From Eutreptiella sp. 'Long Island Sound 2002' (Eukaryota > Euglenozoa > Euglenophyceae > Eutreptiales > Eutreptiaceae), in assembly GCA_964036045.1 (NCBI GenBank), contig OZ038391.1:45324711-45388710 (forward strand): 64,000 bases of DNA, given 5' to 3'. Positions 48,704 through 60,551 of the stretch are shown here, in pieces; the first letter of the stretch is position 1; each line of letters starts with the position of its first letter. A program made the translations under genes and the position numbers. The notes beneath the pieces are model-generated. The model saw only the letters and a list, made by a program, of their open reading frames with translations, was not told the DNA's origin and ran no database searches.

Positions 48704-50967
48704 ACCTTACCCTTACCTGCCAAAGCGTATGTGTGAGTGTGCTAGTCCTAAGGTCCTGAGAGCAAGCCGCAGAAGTGGTGTCCTAATTATACCCAAGTCT
48801 GCGCCCTTGCTGAACCTGGAGGGTTGGCTTATTGATGCCGGTGGGTACGCCCCGGGTCTCCCCTCCCCTATGCGCCCAATTTCTGTGCTGGCGCAAAACC
48901 TTGGGGGAATACCCAGAGTGTTAATCCAGGTAATGTTTTCCCTACCTACCTGTCTACTACAGGGAGGGGTGGCCAAAAGCTATGAAGGCATGCAAAACGC
49001 CTGTTTGCTATGTGGCGAATAACACTAGCCTCACCCACTGTCACAGCCCACCAACCCAGCTAAAATTGCAGGAAAAGGGTGGGACAGTGACACGCCCCCT
49101 ACAGGTCCTACACACCCTACAGTGGCACCATCCTTTTCGGCGAGCGCTGGGCAACTGGCTCTAGCCCCCACGCAGGACTACCACTCCTACACGCACACTC
49201 TACTTGGCGTTGCGAAGAGGAAGTTCTCGAGGGTCCTAGCGACCCACCTGTGAAATGACAAGAGAACACAGCGCTGCTAAGCAACTGTGGCCTCACAGGG
49301 GACGCCACAACGCGTTTCCCCTGCAAGGGCTTGGAGGGAAGGAGTGCTCTCGTGTGCAAGGCGCAGATGTCGATGAAGTCGGACTCCCTGCTCTGCCACA
49401 GGCGGAGCGGAGTTACTTGTTTGTGTGATCTGCGCCCCTGTTTAGCAGGGCATAAAAAAAATGCTGCTGCACCACTCACCCTACCTGCCCACCTGTGAAA
49501 CAAAGGCAAATGAAAGGGCGTTTGCGGCGGAGGAACCAAGGCACACTCCAGGTATTATACCCTTCTCAGTGTGCCCTATAATACGCTGTCCGCAAACACG
49601 CTGCATGGAGCAGCTACCCTTATCAAGCAAGCAAGCGTTAAGGGACTCCTCAGGTTCTCTTAAAGAACGTACCGAGGAGCCCCTGGGTAGCCTAAACAAG
49701 GTTTACCGTGCGCACTTCGCGTGGCCTACCCTTTAATGCGTGTGTGCATGCACGGCTATGCACAATCACGTGGGCAAACCTGCCCATCTCCACAACAATC
49801 TTGACTCCACCAGGGGGTGGCCCCGCCTGGGCGTACCTACCTTACCTACCGCTGGGAAGTGAAGCAAGGAGAGGAAACAAAAGGGGCGCACGCGAAGAAC
49901 GTTGCTATGCACTTGTGTGTATGACTAATCACCCTGATCTGACCGCTAATCATCTGCAATCTTTCCAATCAATCCCTCTACCGCGTCCTATCGTGGTTAT
50001 CGTTGTTAACGCTGCTACACGACTCGGTCACGGAGACTCGAGACGAGCAATGTGTATGCGGCATGCAAGACGAGCATACCTGTGGTTTATACCTGATTCA
50101 TTGAAGTCTTTTCAATTGATTTTCGAATTCTTGAATTTTTGAAGCTTCTATTAGTGTGGGTGGAATCTGTATGTTTGTTTATTAATGTGTGTCTCGTCAT
50201 TTTCAAGACTACGTGATACATACGTTTATAATTCCATTATTTTTCCATTTTCCGGCGCTTCGCTAGGAGCCGCTCCTGCGCGCCGCCATTTTATGCGTAT
50301 GAATTTCTGGACTTAAAAAATCCAGAGATGACTATAATTTCTATAAAAATGTGCTGAAGATGCACAATTGGATTCTGCTCAGGTGTGTCGTTTCAGAAAA
50401 ATTCTGCGCCGTCATTTGACGGATTTTGGTGTCGTCGCTTCGTTTTTGCGTGGATTCGTCCATAATTCTCCCATTCCTGCCTCTGCAGATACCCACGCGC
50501 AGCCTCGCTGAGTAGGCCGTGTTCGGGCCGAAACGCAGGTGCCTGGAGAGACTGAGCAGAACCAAGACCCCACCAAGGGGCAAATTAATTTCTTTTCGAC
50601 TCCCTACGCCCTAAGACAGGTCACAGGTCGCCAGCAGGTTTACGAGAACCCATGCGAGTGTGTATAATGTGTCTTGCGTTTGGGTTGTGTCGACGCTGCG
50701 TCTTGGAGGAAGGGATGCATATGCACATGTTTGGCATGCTCCCAATCTAACCCAACCAAGCCACAGGAGCCCCGGCAGCGCCGAGAGCGCTGAGTCTTCT
50801 GTAGGAAACTGTACAATCAGAGCAGCAAAAGGACGCCAGCCATGGTGAGCGCCCATTTTTCAGTGTGAGGGAGACTGTAGGTATTTTAAAGTAGATGTGG
50901 AAACCAAGGAAAGGCCAAGAAAAATTCCCTTTTTACTAAAATGCGACAGTGGTGGCCACCACAGCAC
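48704..50967 (+). other. Element B 3' non-coding region
   Basis: 2.3 kb between the pol stop and the polypurine tract. The first 1.27 kb is shared, inverted, with element C (38,960-40,358); the remainder was found only here. A small frame at the start (up to 49,022, overlapping the pol end) is also open in C. Imperfect hairpin GTTCTCTTAAAGAAC near 49,655. AT-rich between 50,100 and 50,600. No env-like gene is recognisable. Confidence 0.6.
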
Positions 50968-50976
50968 AAGGGGGGA
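50968..50976 (+). other. Polypurine tract of B
   Basis: AAGGGGGGA ends exactly one base before the second LTR copy (GTAAGAAAAAG). This is the expected plus-strand primer position and confirms the LTR boundary. Confidence 0.8.
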
Positions 50977-51686
50977 GTAAGAAAAAGTGCTTTTCCATTG
51001 CTTTGGGACATACTCTAGTTGTATTAGAGATGCACTGAGCATCCATGCATTTTTATCTTAGTATTGGTCCAGCCAAAAGTGGTGAGAACACATTTTGACC
51101 TATGGAACCAAACACCCAATCAGGATATGGAGTGGACCCCTTAATCCCCTTTCAATCAGAAGTAAAACATCTTTTCCTGAGTTGACTGAGCACTGACATA
51201 CCTAAAGTAGAACCTATGAATTTATCTATGTTTTTCCATGAATACTTATCTGCCCTAGTGGTATGCACCATAGGGGGTTAGGCACCTCTTTTTGAGAGGT
51301 CCTGGGTTCAATTCCCGGTCAGCCTAACTAAGTAGGAAGATCCCAACTAAGTAGGAAGATCCCATGTGACATGGCAGTGACCTCATCGCCACATACCATG
51401 CCACCTCAGCACATATGGGAGCCAAAACAAAGAGTGCACATCTCCTAAGATGGCACTATGGAGAGAGAGTGATCCTGAGGCAGTTTTCTAACTCTTTTCC
51501 CAAAACATTTCCGCTATCTCTGTGAATATGCATTCATTTGTATCCTGAGTTGCAGTTTCTGTGAATATCTAATCATCTTGCACTGTTTACACTGCAGCCC
51601 TTCATGCTTTGATCCTGAATTACCTTCTCCTTGCATACTATTGGCTTGGGCTATCCTGGATTGAGTTGGCTTTACTGTATTTCAAC
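50977..51686 (+). repeat. Element B 3' LTR, first part
   Basis: Matches 40,359-41,068 with one difference noticed (GAACCAAAC against GAACAAAAC), and stops at TATTTCAAC, where a foreign segment begins. Confidence 0.85.
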
Positions 51687-52455
51687 GGAGGGGCACGGAC
51701 CAAGTGGAACGGCCCTACCAGCGCCCAGTGCCGGGACCACGCGAGATGCGCGCGCCACACCACCCAGCGGGGGGGGGAGCGGACACCGCGAGAGCGCGAG
51801 CGCACACACACGAAAAGGACACGCGGGGACTACCGGAAGGGCAACCGGACCGAGCGCGCGGAACGCACAGACCGCATGGAATGGCGTACCAGCGAGCGAG
51901 GGTAAGGGACACCCGGAGGGGACGGCCCGCCACACGCAGCGCGGAACACGCGGGGCGGGAAGGGGGAAACAGGAGAGACACAACACCAGGTACCGGCCCG
52001 AACCCCCCCCGAACCGGCCGCGAGCGCCGCGCACACACAGACGGGACACTGCACCCGCCAAGGCAGTAGTGGCGCACAGCGCCACGCCCCAACCCCTAGG
52101 CTAGGCAGCCTCCGCGCCAGCCCAAGGGGGTCCCACTGGCGACAAGCCAGTAGCACGGGCCCGGCGGCGCCGGCGCCCCGGGCGACCACGCATTAGGGGG
52201 GCGACGCAGTGGGTAAGCGCCCGCAGCCACGGCTGCGAATTGATGCACTGACCGAGGAGTGGCGAAACGGGGACGCCGGGGAAGGACGGGGCTCCGAGCT
52301 CTGTGAACCCGGGGGACTCCGCCACCAGGCAGGAGGTGCGTCTTGGAGGGCCCCCCACTAGGACCCGGTGGGGAGGATATCACCTGGCCCGACCAGGTGG
52401 CCCCCCGGGGCCCAAAGGCGTCTAGTACCCGCAAAATCAAACCTCAAACCTCAAA
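51687..52455 (+). other. 769-bp GC-rich, T-poor segment inside the 3' LTR
   Basis: Abrupt change of composition: the first 400 bases contain very few T on the plus strand. It ends with a short CAAACCT-type repeat (AAATCAAACCTCAAACC). It is flanked by two copies of a 486-bp LTR segment (51,201-51,686 and 52,456-52,941). The phrase GACGCAGTGGGTAAGCGCC near 52,204 vaguely resembles a pol III box A, but no convincing tRNA fold follows. Several overlapping frames exist on both strands; none is credible. Its source was not identified. Confidence 0.6.
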
Positions 52456-53047
52456 CCTAAAGTAGAACCTATGAATTTATCTATGTTTTTCCATGAATAC
52501 TTATCTGCCCTAGTGGTATGCACCATAGGGGGTTAGGCACCTCTTTTTGAGAGGTCCTGGGTTCAATTCCCGGTCAGCCTAACTAAGTAGGAAGATCCCA
52601 ACTAAGTAGGAAGATCCCATGTGACATGGCAGTGACCTCATCGCCACATACCATGCCACCTCAGCACATATGGGAGCCAAAACAAAGAGTGCACATCTCC
52701 TAAGATGGCACTATGGAGAGAGAGTGATCCTGAGGCAGTTTTCTAACTCTTTTCCCAAAACATTTCCGCTATCTCTGTGAATATGCATTCATTTGTATCC
52801 TGAGTTGCAGTTTCTGTGAATATCTAATCATCTTGCACTGTTTACACTGCAGCCCTTCATGCTTTGATCCTGAATTACCTTCTCCTTGCATACTATTGGC
52901 TTGGGCTATCCTGGATTGAGTTGGCTTTACTGTATTTCAACAAACAAAAGCTTTTCATCATCCAAAACCAGCAGCAGGACACCCTACAGCAACAACAAGC
53001 AGCAGGAGAAGCAAAAACACAGTGCTGAAAACACTATAAACTTTTCT
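52456..53047 (+). repeat. Element B 3' LTR, second part
   Basis: Equal in length to 40,583-41,174 (592 bp) with about one difference noticed. Its first 486 bp repeat the end of the first part. Ends AACTTTTCT at the GCTT target duplication. Confidence 0.85.
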
Positions 53048-53051
53048 GCTT
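53048..53051. repeat. Target-site duplication of B, right
   Basis: GCTT, partner of 40,355-40,358. To its right the minus-strand pol of C resumes. Confidence 0.8.
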
Positions 53052-56000
53052 TAGTCTTGGAGGCCAGCGTCTCAGCGAGCCTCAGCAACTCACCGAGGTT
53101 GTTTTGGGACGAGTAGTCAATCAGAACTGAGTTTAGCCGCCCCTCAGGTAGAACAAACGCAGAGAAGGGCTCCCAGGTGGCCTCTTCGACTCCAAACCCT
53201 TCCCAGAGGGTGAGGAAGCGCCAGCCCTGCGGTAGCGGTGGCGTAGGACAGACTTCACCAGGTAGAAGCCCTCCTTAGCCATCTCCTCGGCGTTCATGTC
53301 AGGGAGTTCTCCTTCAACTTCCATAGGGCTGGCAGCCCCTTGTAAGTCCAGAGCGGCGATTTCCTCGTCGTTACGCTCCCACTCTTCCCCACAGAGGTCT
53401 TCAGGATCATAGTAGCGCTTCAGATGTTGAGCGGGGCACACCAGGGTCCCCCCTAGACGGGGAGAACACCGCACGGTGATACGGTGTCCATCCACAGATA
53501 GAATCTTGTAGGGCCCGAAGTATGGGTTGTCGCTGGTACAGAGTGGCCAGGCGGGTAGTCGGCTGTTGTGCACCAGCACCCAGTCCCCCTCTTGGTAGGT
53601 GGCCGGTACTGGGTGCTTGTTCTTCTTGTTCCACTGACGCTCCCTCACTCTCTGGAGCATAGCCTTGGCCTTGTCCACCTTCGCTTGTTGCTCTTGGACC
53701 CATCCACCCACAGAAGAATGGGTGTCCTCTGGATAGGGGGCATGTAGGAACCACGCCGGGCGCCCTAGGAATAGCTCATGGGGCAAGTAGCCAGTAGCTG
53801 AACTCTCTTGGGAGTTCATCATCAAGGATATGACGGGGATTAGTCTCACCCCGTCTCTGGTGCGTTCAGTTTTGCACCATATCCTTACATTCTCCTTGAG
53901 GACAGGGATCTGTCGCTCACATAGGGGGTTGATCGTGTGCGAGTAGGGGATCCCCGTAGACACCTGGTCATTGAGGGATCTCAGGACCCTCTTGTACCAG
54001 CCGGTATCTGAGCATACTCGTACGTCCTCATTGGAGTTAATCTCCTTGGGTGCCCCATAGACACAAAACCACTCCTCCAGGAGTATCTTGATAGTCTCCT
54101 CCCCGGTAATGTGTTTGGTACATGGGAACACCCTGGTAAACCTGGTCAACCCACAGGTTACCACGAGGGCGAAGTCATAGCCCCCGAACTTCGGCATCTC
54201 CGTGTAGTCCACGTATAGAACACTGTTAGCACAGTGAGGGATGGGCAGGGTCGAGTAGAGACCTCTGTCCCTGATATCCCCTGGTTTGCAGGACCTGCAC
54301 GGGCACTTGTCCACGATAGGCTGGAGGGTTTTCCGCAGTTGGTCGTCAGTCCACGTAGTGTGGAACCACTGCTTGAATAACCTCAGGGTACGGTCAGCAC
54401 CCACATGACCGCTGGACTCATGGGTCCACTTCAGCAGCGCTGGGACTCTGTCACTAGGTACCACGGTGCGGTCCTCGTGCCAGAGGTAGCTCTTGTCCCT
54501 CTTCCACTGATGTTGGTTGACCAGGAGGGGTTCAAGGCGTTTCTCCAGCCGCTTGTAGATATCCCCAAACTCCTTCAGGTACTCCGATTGTTGGAGTCCA
54601 TCCAGGGGGCGTATCATAGTCATGTTGAGGTCCAAGTGGACGTCCATACGGCTGAACGCCTGCTTAGCCAGCGCTTCAGACCGGGCACCAATCAGGGCGT
54701 CGAAGTTGTTGCGGCTGATGTAGTCTGCACACTCGTTCTTCACTCCCTGGATATGGTGTACCGTCAGCCGTAGTTGACTGAGGTAGGTCCACCAACGCCG
54801 TAGCTTGGCCTTCTCAGCTGGGGGGCCCCTCTGGAAAGTGCGGACCGGCTCTTGGTCGCACAGCCAGACCACAGGGTTACTCCCCAACAGTCGTGCTTGT
54901 GAGGATAGCACTAGCATACCAGCGAGCAATTCCTGCTCATAGGTGGAGTAGGTCCCCCTGGCCTGGTTCCACTTCCAGTTCCAGTGGCCCAGAGGTACCA
55001 GGACCCACTTGTCGTCAGGGTAGCTGTGCTTGAGGGTTCCATCTCGGTTGAGACCTTCCGTCCCCCGTTGGGAAATGGCGGAGTCGAACTCCTCCTTCTC
55101 TAGTGCTTGCCATTGGAACAACGTTCCACCAGCGCCCACATTGCTGGCGTCTGTCACCAGGATAATCTCCCCTTGTGCCCTAGGCACGCCCAAGCACTTA
55201 GCGTTGGCCACCTTGTCTTTGAGCTCGTCAAACGCTTGTTGCTCTTGTGGGCCCCAGCGCCAAGTAGTACTCTTCTTGATCAAGTCTGTCAGAGTGGCGC
55301 TGGTGTAGGTGAATTTTTTGATATGGCGGCGATAGAAGTTGCACGCCCCAATGAAACTGCGTACATCATGAAGTCCTTTCTTCGGGTCTTCGTGTCGTAC
55401 CTTAGCATCCATCAGGGGTTTAGCCTTAGAGGCCGCTGGGGTCCACCACCCATAGCCAACATCAAACCCCAGGTACTGCATGGTCTCCTGCATGAACTCA
55501 CACTTCTCCAGCTTGAGTCGTGTGTGGTTCTCTTGGCAGACTGCAAAGAACTCACCCAAGAGGATTGAGTGGTCCTCCTGGGTATTGGTCCCGAGGCATA
55601 CATTGTCAATGTGTGCTTCCATCTGGGCCCCACGGGATATAAGTTCCTGCACCTTAGGTCTCCTTCGTAGGATGACAACATCTTGTTCATCAGCTCTTGG
55701 AATAGAGCGGGTGCATTGGCCACGCCAAAGGGCATGACCTTCCACTTGAACACCCTCCCCTGAGGGGTGATGAAGGCTAGTAGCTCCTGAGCGTTGGGCG
55801 TCAGGTCCACTTGCCAGAATCCGCTCCTCTTGTCCATCTTGGTCTTGTAGCGACAGGAGGCTATCTTCTCAAGGGTAGACTCCATATTAGGAATGGACCC
55901 TGAGTGGTTCAGCGTTTTCTTGTTCAGCTCTCCGTAGTCCACTACCAGCCGTTTGGCTGTAGACCCAGGTTTAGCCACCAGGAAACAGGGGCTGCAGCGT

Positions 56001-57967
56001 TGGGGGTAGTCCCCGTCCTTGTACTCCAGGACTAGGCCAGCGTCGATACATTCTTGTATCTGTCGCTCAATCTCGTCGGCCTGCTCTTTAGCAGCTGGAT
56101 AGAGTCTCCTCCGGATCTTGTGACCTACGAACTCGGGTTTCAGCTTGAGGTCCATCTGTACCAGCTTGTCACATGAAGCTGGAGGGGGTAGTTCTCCGAA
56201 CACCTCCAGATAGGTCCTTACAAGCTTCTGCACCCGCGGGTCCAATAGCTTGATCTTGTCCTCCATGTCCTCGTCAGAGTGTAAGTTGCTTGCCCCCTGA
56301 GTAATAGACGTCCGAAGGTGATCCTCCACCGACTCTTCGCCCTTGGTAGTGTCCTTCAACCCTTGGTAGGCATATAGTAGGTCTTGTTCAACCATCTCCG
56401 ATGAACGATGGCAACATAGGCACGCCCGAGGGGGTTCACATACATATTCCTCAGAGAGGTCGTCCTCCTCTGGGGTCCTCACATGGGCACCCCACACGCT
56501 CTTCATGAGCTTAAGATCTATCTCCCTTTGCCAGGTGGTGATCTTCTGTTCGAGGTCCTTCTTCAATTGGGATAGATCTCCCATACGTCCTCGCTTCAGT
56601 GGCCATGAGCTGCGGGTAGGCTTAGCGTAGCATAGCTTTTTCGCCACCAACTTCCTCTTGGAGTCCACATACTCCCTTAGCCTGGATCGAGGGTCCAGCT
56701 CTTCGTCCACGGGGTCTTCCACCCTCATGGAGAGTAGGGGTTTCAGTGGGGCGACGTACTCGGCGTTCTCTACTTCCTCCACACAGGTCTGCACGAAGAA
56801 GGCGTCGTGCTCAGTTTCGTCATCTGAGTGGATAGAGCTAGGTAGCTCGGATAGTCCACACTCAGAGACTCCATCAGGAAAAGGTACATGGCGGGGAGAG
56901 TTGGGGGCGTTGGTGTTAGTCACGACGTATTCATCTCCTCCGGGTATAGTCTCAACAGCATCTTGAGGTCGTAGTTGATCCTTCAAGTCACCCAAGGCGA
57001 GTCCATCGCTTTCTCGTTGTATAGCCTGGACCAGAGTCGAGTCCAGATCCTCCCAGGGGATGGAGGTGAGACCTCCGTCCACCACGCTGAGCATACTCCT
57101 CCATCCGGGTTTCCCAATAGGCGTCGTACGCCCCAGAGGCACGTAGATGGCCTCATCAGGTAACCGAACAGAGCTGATAGTCAGCCTGTCCAGGGGGTTT
57201 CGCCAGTACTCGTTGCCCCCATGGGCTCCCCAATCGGCGGAACACAGGACCATACGGGAACGTCCCAAGGCCACCTTGGTCAGGACCTTCCCCAGTTCAC
57301 TGAACCTTGGGTTCCCGTAGGCCATCCCGAAAGAGGGCCAGTAAAATTTGTAGCTGCAGTTCTTCCCCTTGCTGCGGTAAAGGTCCAGTACATGCTGCTT
57401 GTCGCTGGCGAACAACTCCACCCTCAGGTCTTCTCTAGAGTAACCCAACTTCTTCAGACCTTGGTCTAGGACTTCCCCCAATAGTTGAAAGTCCTCAGTT
57501 TTGGAGGCCGCCATCATGTTCGAGGGCTCCTCCTTCGATATCATCAGGTAGCTCAAGGTATGTTCCGACTGCTCCAGTGGCACAGACTCTCTGCCACTGC
57601 CGTGGTCCACGTAGAGGAGGTAGGGCGCTTGCAGCGTCAGGGATTGTATCTGGGAGTGCTGCACGAAGAAGTCAGTCCACAATACAAAGTCGAAGGCCTC
57701 AGTGTCCATCACATAGAACCGATGGGCGATAGTTCCAGAGCCCATAGGTACCTCCACTCCACAGTCCCCGCAGCTGTGCACCACATGTCCATCCCCCATT
57801 CGTAGAGCCGCGGTGGTCATGGTGTTCTTCAGGCTCCCACAAGATAACATTTTCTTGGCCACTATAGATATGGTGGCGCCAGTATCCAATACCCCCAGGT
57901 ATTCACGTCCCCCTAGTCGGATATGTACCCAAAACACCAGGTCCTGGGCGCCTCCGGAGCGTCCCCG
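53048..57967 (-). pseudogene. pol: Element C pol (frameshifts, mutated RT active site)
   Basis: Same domain order as B. One base is missing near 55,678 (TTGTCATCC where B has TTGTCCATCC), shifting frame just before the RT active site, and another near 53,232 within the chromodomain. The RT box reads HIDN instead of HIDD, so a catalytic Asp is lost. Protease LDTGATISIV, the linker module (VELFAS, YGNPRF, SADWG), RNase H TDAS and most of the integrase remain readable. The last codons and stop are displaced to 40,342-40,358 by element B. Not functional. Confidence 0.9.
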
Positions 57968-57970
57968 TCA
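57938..57970 (-). other. Remnant readthrough site between gag and pol (C)
   Basis: TGA at 57,968-57,970 followed by CGG GGA CGC TCC GGA in the pol frame, the same as B over the first 12 bases after the stop. The stop is ancestral to B and C, not a recent mutation. Confidence 0.5.
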
Positions 57971-60455
57971 GAACTCCGCGGGACAGGTCACCTCGAACCC
58001 CTTGTTCCGCAATTTGCGGGCCATCCTCATGAAACGGCTTCTCTTCTTAGCGTTGCCGTCATCACCACCTTCGTGCTCCCGCTTGGCCCCTTGTTCTCGC
58101 TGGGCCTGCGTTTGTGAGCGTGTGGTAGGACCAGACTGCCCTCCAGAGGGCTCGGAGTTCCCCCCTGGATTGGGGTTGGGGTTGCCTCCGTTGTTGTCCG
58201 GGTTCTTGTTGTCCTTGTCTGGCTGGCGGTTAGCGCCTCCTCCTCGTCCACCTTGACTCTTGTCTTGCCCTTGTCCACGTCCTTTCGACTTGCCCTTGCC
58301 GCAGTCGTTGCCTTTGCCTTTGCCTCCACCTTTGCCAGAGCCTTTGCCAGGATCCTCACCCTCAGCTTCGCCGACAGGCGCTGCTTGTGGTAGCACTCAT
58401 CCTCGTAGTGCTTCCTCTTCCTGCAGAAGGCACAGGTGATTGTACCCCTGTAGTGATCCGGCAGCTTCGCCTTGGCGCCGGTCTTCTTCTCCTGCTGCTT
58501 CCCTTGGACTACCAAGCAGTCTCGCTGCTCGCAGTCAGGGGCGTGCTGCAGGTGGCCCTGCTCGTCTCTGGCATCACACCAGAAGAGCTCCTGGGCGTTT
58601 TCCATGATACGGGCTTGTTTGGGGGTAGTCCCCTGCCCAGGTCTGGATCCTTGGTACCCTTAGCCATGGCTTCCAGATCCTCCACCTCCAGGACGGTAGT
58701 TGTTCAGGTGCTGGTCGCTTTCTACTTCAGCGCCAGCCCCAGGAGTAGTACACACAGATCCTCGTAGTGGAGGGCTCTAGCCTTGCGCTCTGCGGTTGAA
58801 CGGCACTCGTGCCACAGCTCTCGAGGGAGCTTGGCCACCAACCAGAAAAGCAGGTCGTCGCTGCTGTAGGAACCGGGCGTCAATTGTCCAGCCCAGTGAT
58901 CCAGGTCAGCCAATAGCTCAGAGACCCTGCCAGGTTTGGGGTTGTTGGGCAGCATGGGCAGGTTCTGAATCTCGGCCCTGATGGAGAGGTCGGTTGCATA
59001 GGTCGGGTATTGCCTCTCCAAGGCAACCAACACATCGGCAAACGTGGCGGACTTAGTCACGATCTGTTTGACCTGCTTCTCCAGGTACTTGGTCTTGCAA
59101 CACTGCAGGAGCAGATCGCACTTGACCCGTCCACTAGCGTGGGTTTGGCCGGTCAATCGGAGAAACCGGCCAAAATTCTCAGCGAACTCTCTGAGGTCCT
59201 TGCCTGTGAACTCACGCAGGTTCACCACGATCTTGGAGGTGGCAATAGCCTTAGCCTCCTGAGACCTGCGTCTCTCAGGGTGTCGGGTCTTCTTCTTCTT
59301 CTTCTTCTTCTTCCGGCTTAGGTTCTCGGGGTCCTCCGGGTCGTCGTCCTCCGAGGGCGAAGCAGAAGTCATCGACGGCGGTTCATCATCGGAGGGATCT
59401 CCGCCTAGGTCACTGGAGCCCCAGGGCTCCACATCCACCATTGCCCTAAGGGCTGTCAGCTCCAGCCGGTCCAGCTCGGCTCTCGTCGAATTCCCCACGT
59501 TACTGTAGGGTGGCTGGGCCGTCCTCGGCACGAAAGGGCTTCTAGGTATCACAGCAGGGGTCGGCATCGGTCGGCTCCTCAGGCTCCCCAGGGTGTTTGT
59601 CAGCCCTGCCACCAAGTGGTTGGCCTGTACTCGATGGGGTGACATTCCCACCGTGGTAGGTGACGCTTGGGGCGGTATCAGGGGCTCCAGTTTATCTCGA
59701 ATCTCTTGAGTGAGGTCGCCAACAATTTTAGAGGTGGCTCCTTGGAGCACCTCGTTGATCTCCGACCGCGTCAGGGACCTGTTGGAGGATCTCCCTGATC
59801 CTCTACTCCTGCTCCCGCATGACCCAGGTCCTCTCCTCAACCCACTCAGGGCTGCATACCCAGGAACATCCACATAGGCTCCTGTAGCGGGTAGAGGATG
59901 GTGATAGTCAGCCGCATACCATCGCGGCGCAGAACCGGAGGTCACCGGCTCACTGGTAGTAGTTGCCTCTGGAAACGCAGTGGTAGGTGGGTTCACACCA
60001 TAGGCAGGGTAGGTAGGCATACCAGTAAAGCCTATGCCCTCAGCCATAGGCGGGTTCGTTATGGGTGTGGATGTTGCAGCGGCTGGGTCTGGAGTTAGGA
60101 GTGATGTGGTTATAGGAGAGGGTGATGGGTGGAGGCCAGAAGAGCTTGGTGCGCCCTCGAAGGTATGATCATTCGTCGGGTCGTGCCCTTGGTCTGCTCC
60201 TTCGTCTGCTATGCTTTCTCCAGCATCCTTCTCGCACTCTCTCTTTCTCTTCACAGGATGGGTGTCCACCACCTCAACTGAGAGGGCCGGAAAGACCGAC
60301 TGAAGTCCTTCCATCGAATCCTCCGCCACGTCCACTGGCCCATGTAAGGGCTCCGAAGGTACAGCGCTAGGTCCAGGTTCAGGTTCACCAGGTGCTGGCA
60401 TTGCTGGTGCCTCAGGCGCCGTCTTCACGTCAGTGTCCTCTTTCTTGGTGTCCAT
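57968..60455 (-). pseudogene. gag: Element C gag (frameshifted)
   Basis: ATG at 60,455 (MDTKKEDTDVKTAPE), the counterpart of B's MDPGRVDAEVNTAPA. The capsid is open to about 58,725, where a one-base deletion and TAG end the frame. The nucleocapsid continues in another frame with CCHC knuckle CAFCRKRKHYEDEC, and shifts again near 58,390. A long Lys run (KKKKKKKK) is conserved. The apparent N-terminal extension up to 60,872 belongs to the inserted retroposon and is not part of gag. Confidence 0.85.
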
Positions 60456-60551
60456 ATTCGTTCGCCCTTCTTGCTTATATATGACTGATCTCGGCGCACT
60501 GGATGTACGGCACGGGGTTGCTGCCGGTACGCAGAGACAGTCTGCCTCTTC

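Larger units (their letters stand above)
40359..53047 (+). mobile_element. Ty3/gypsy chromovirus-like element B, intact coding region
   Basis: Complete order: 5' LTR (40,359-41,174), primer site, gag, in-frame TGA, pol, 2.3-kb 3' non-coding region, polypurine tract, and a 3' LTR (50,977-53,047) that is interrupted by a foreign segment. It is inserted into element C with target duplication GCTT (40,355-40,358 and 53,048-53,051). I saw only about two differences between the LTRs over roughly 816 bp, and both reading frames are intact, so it is young and possibly still active or mobilisable. Confidence 0.9.
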
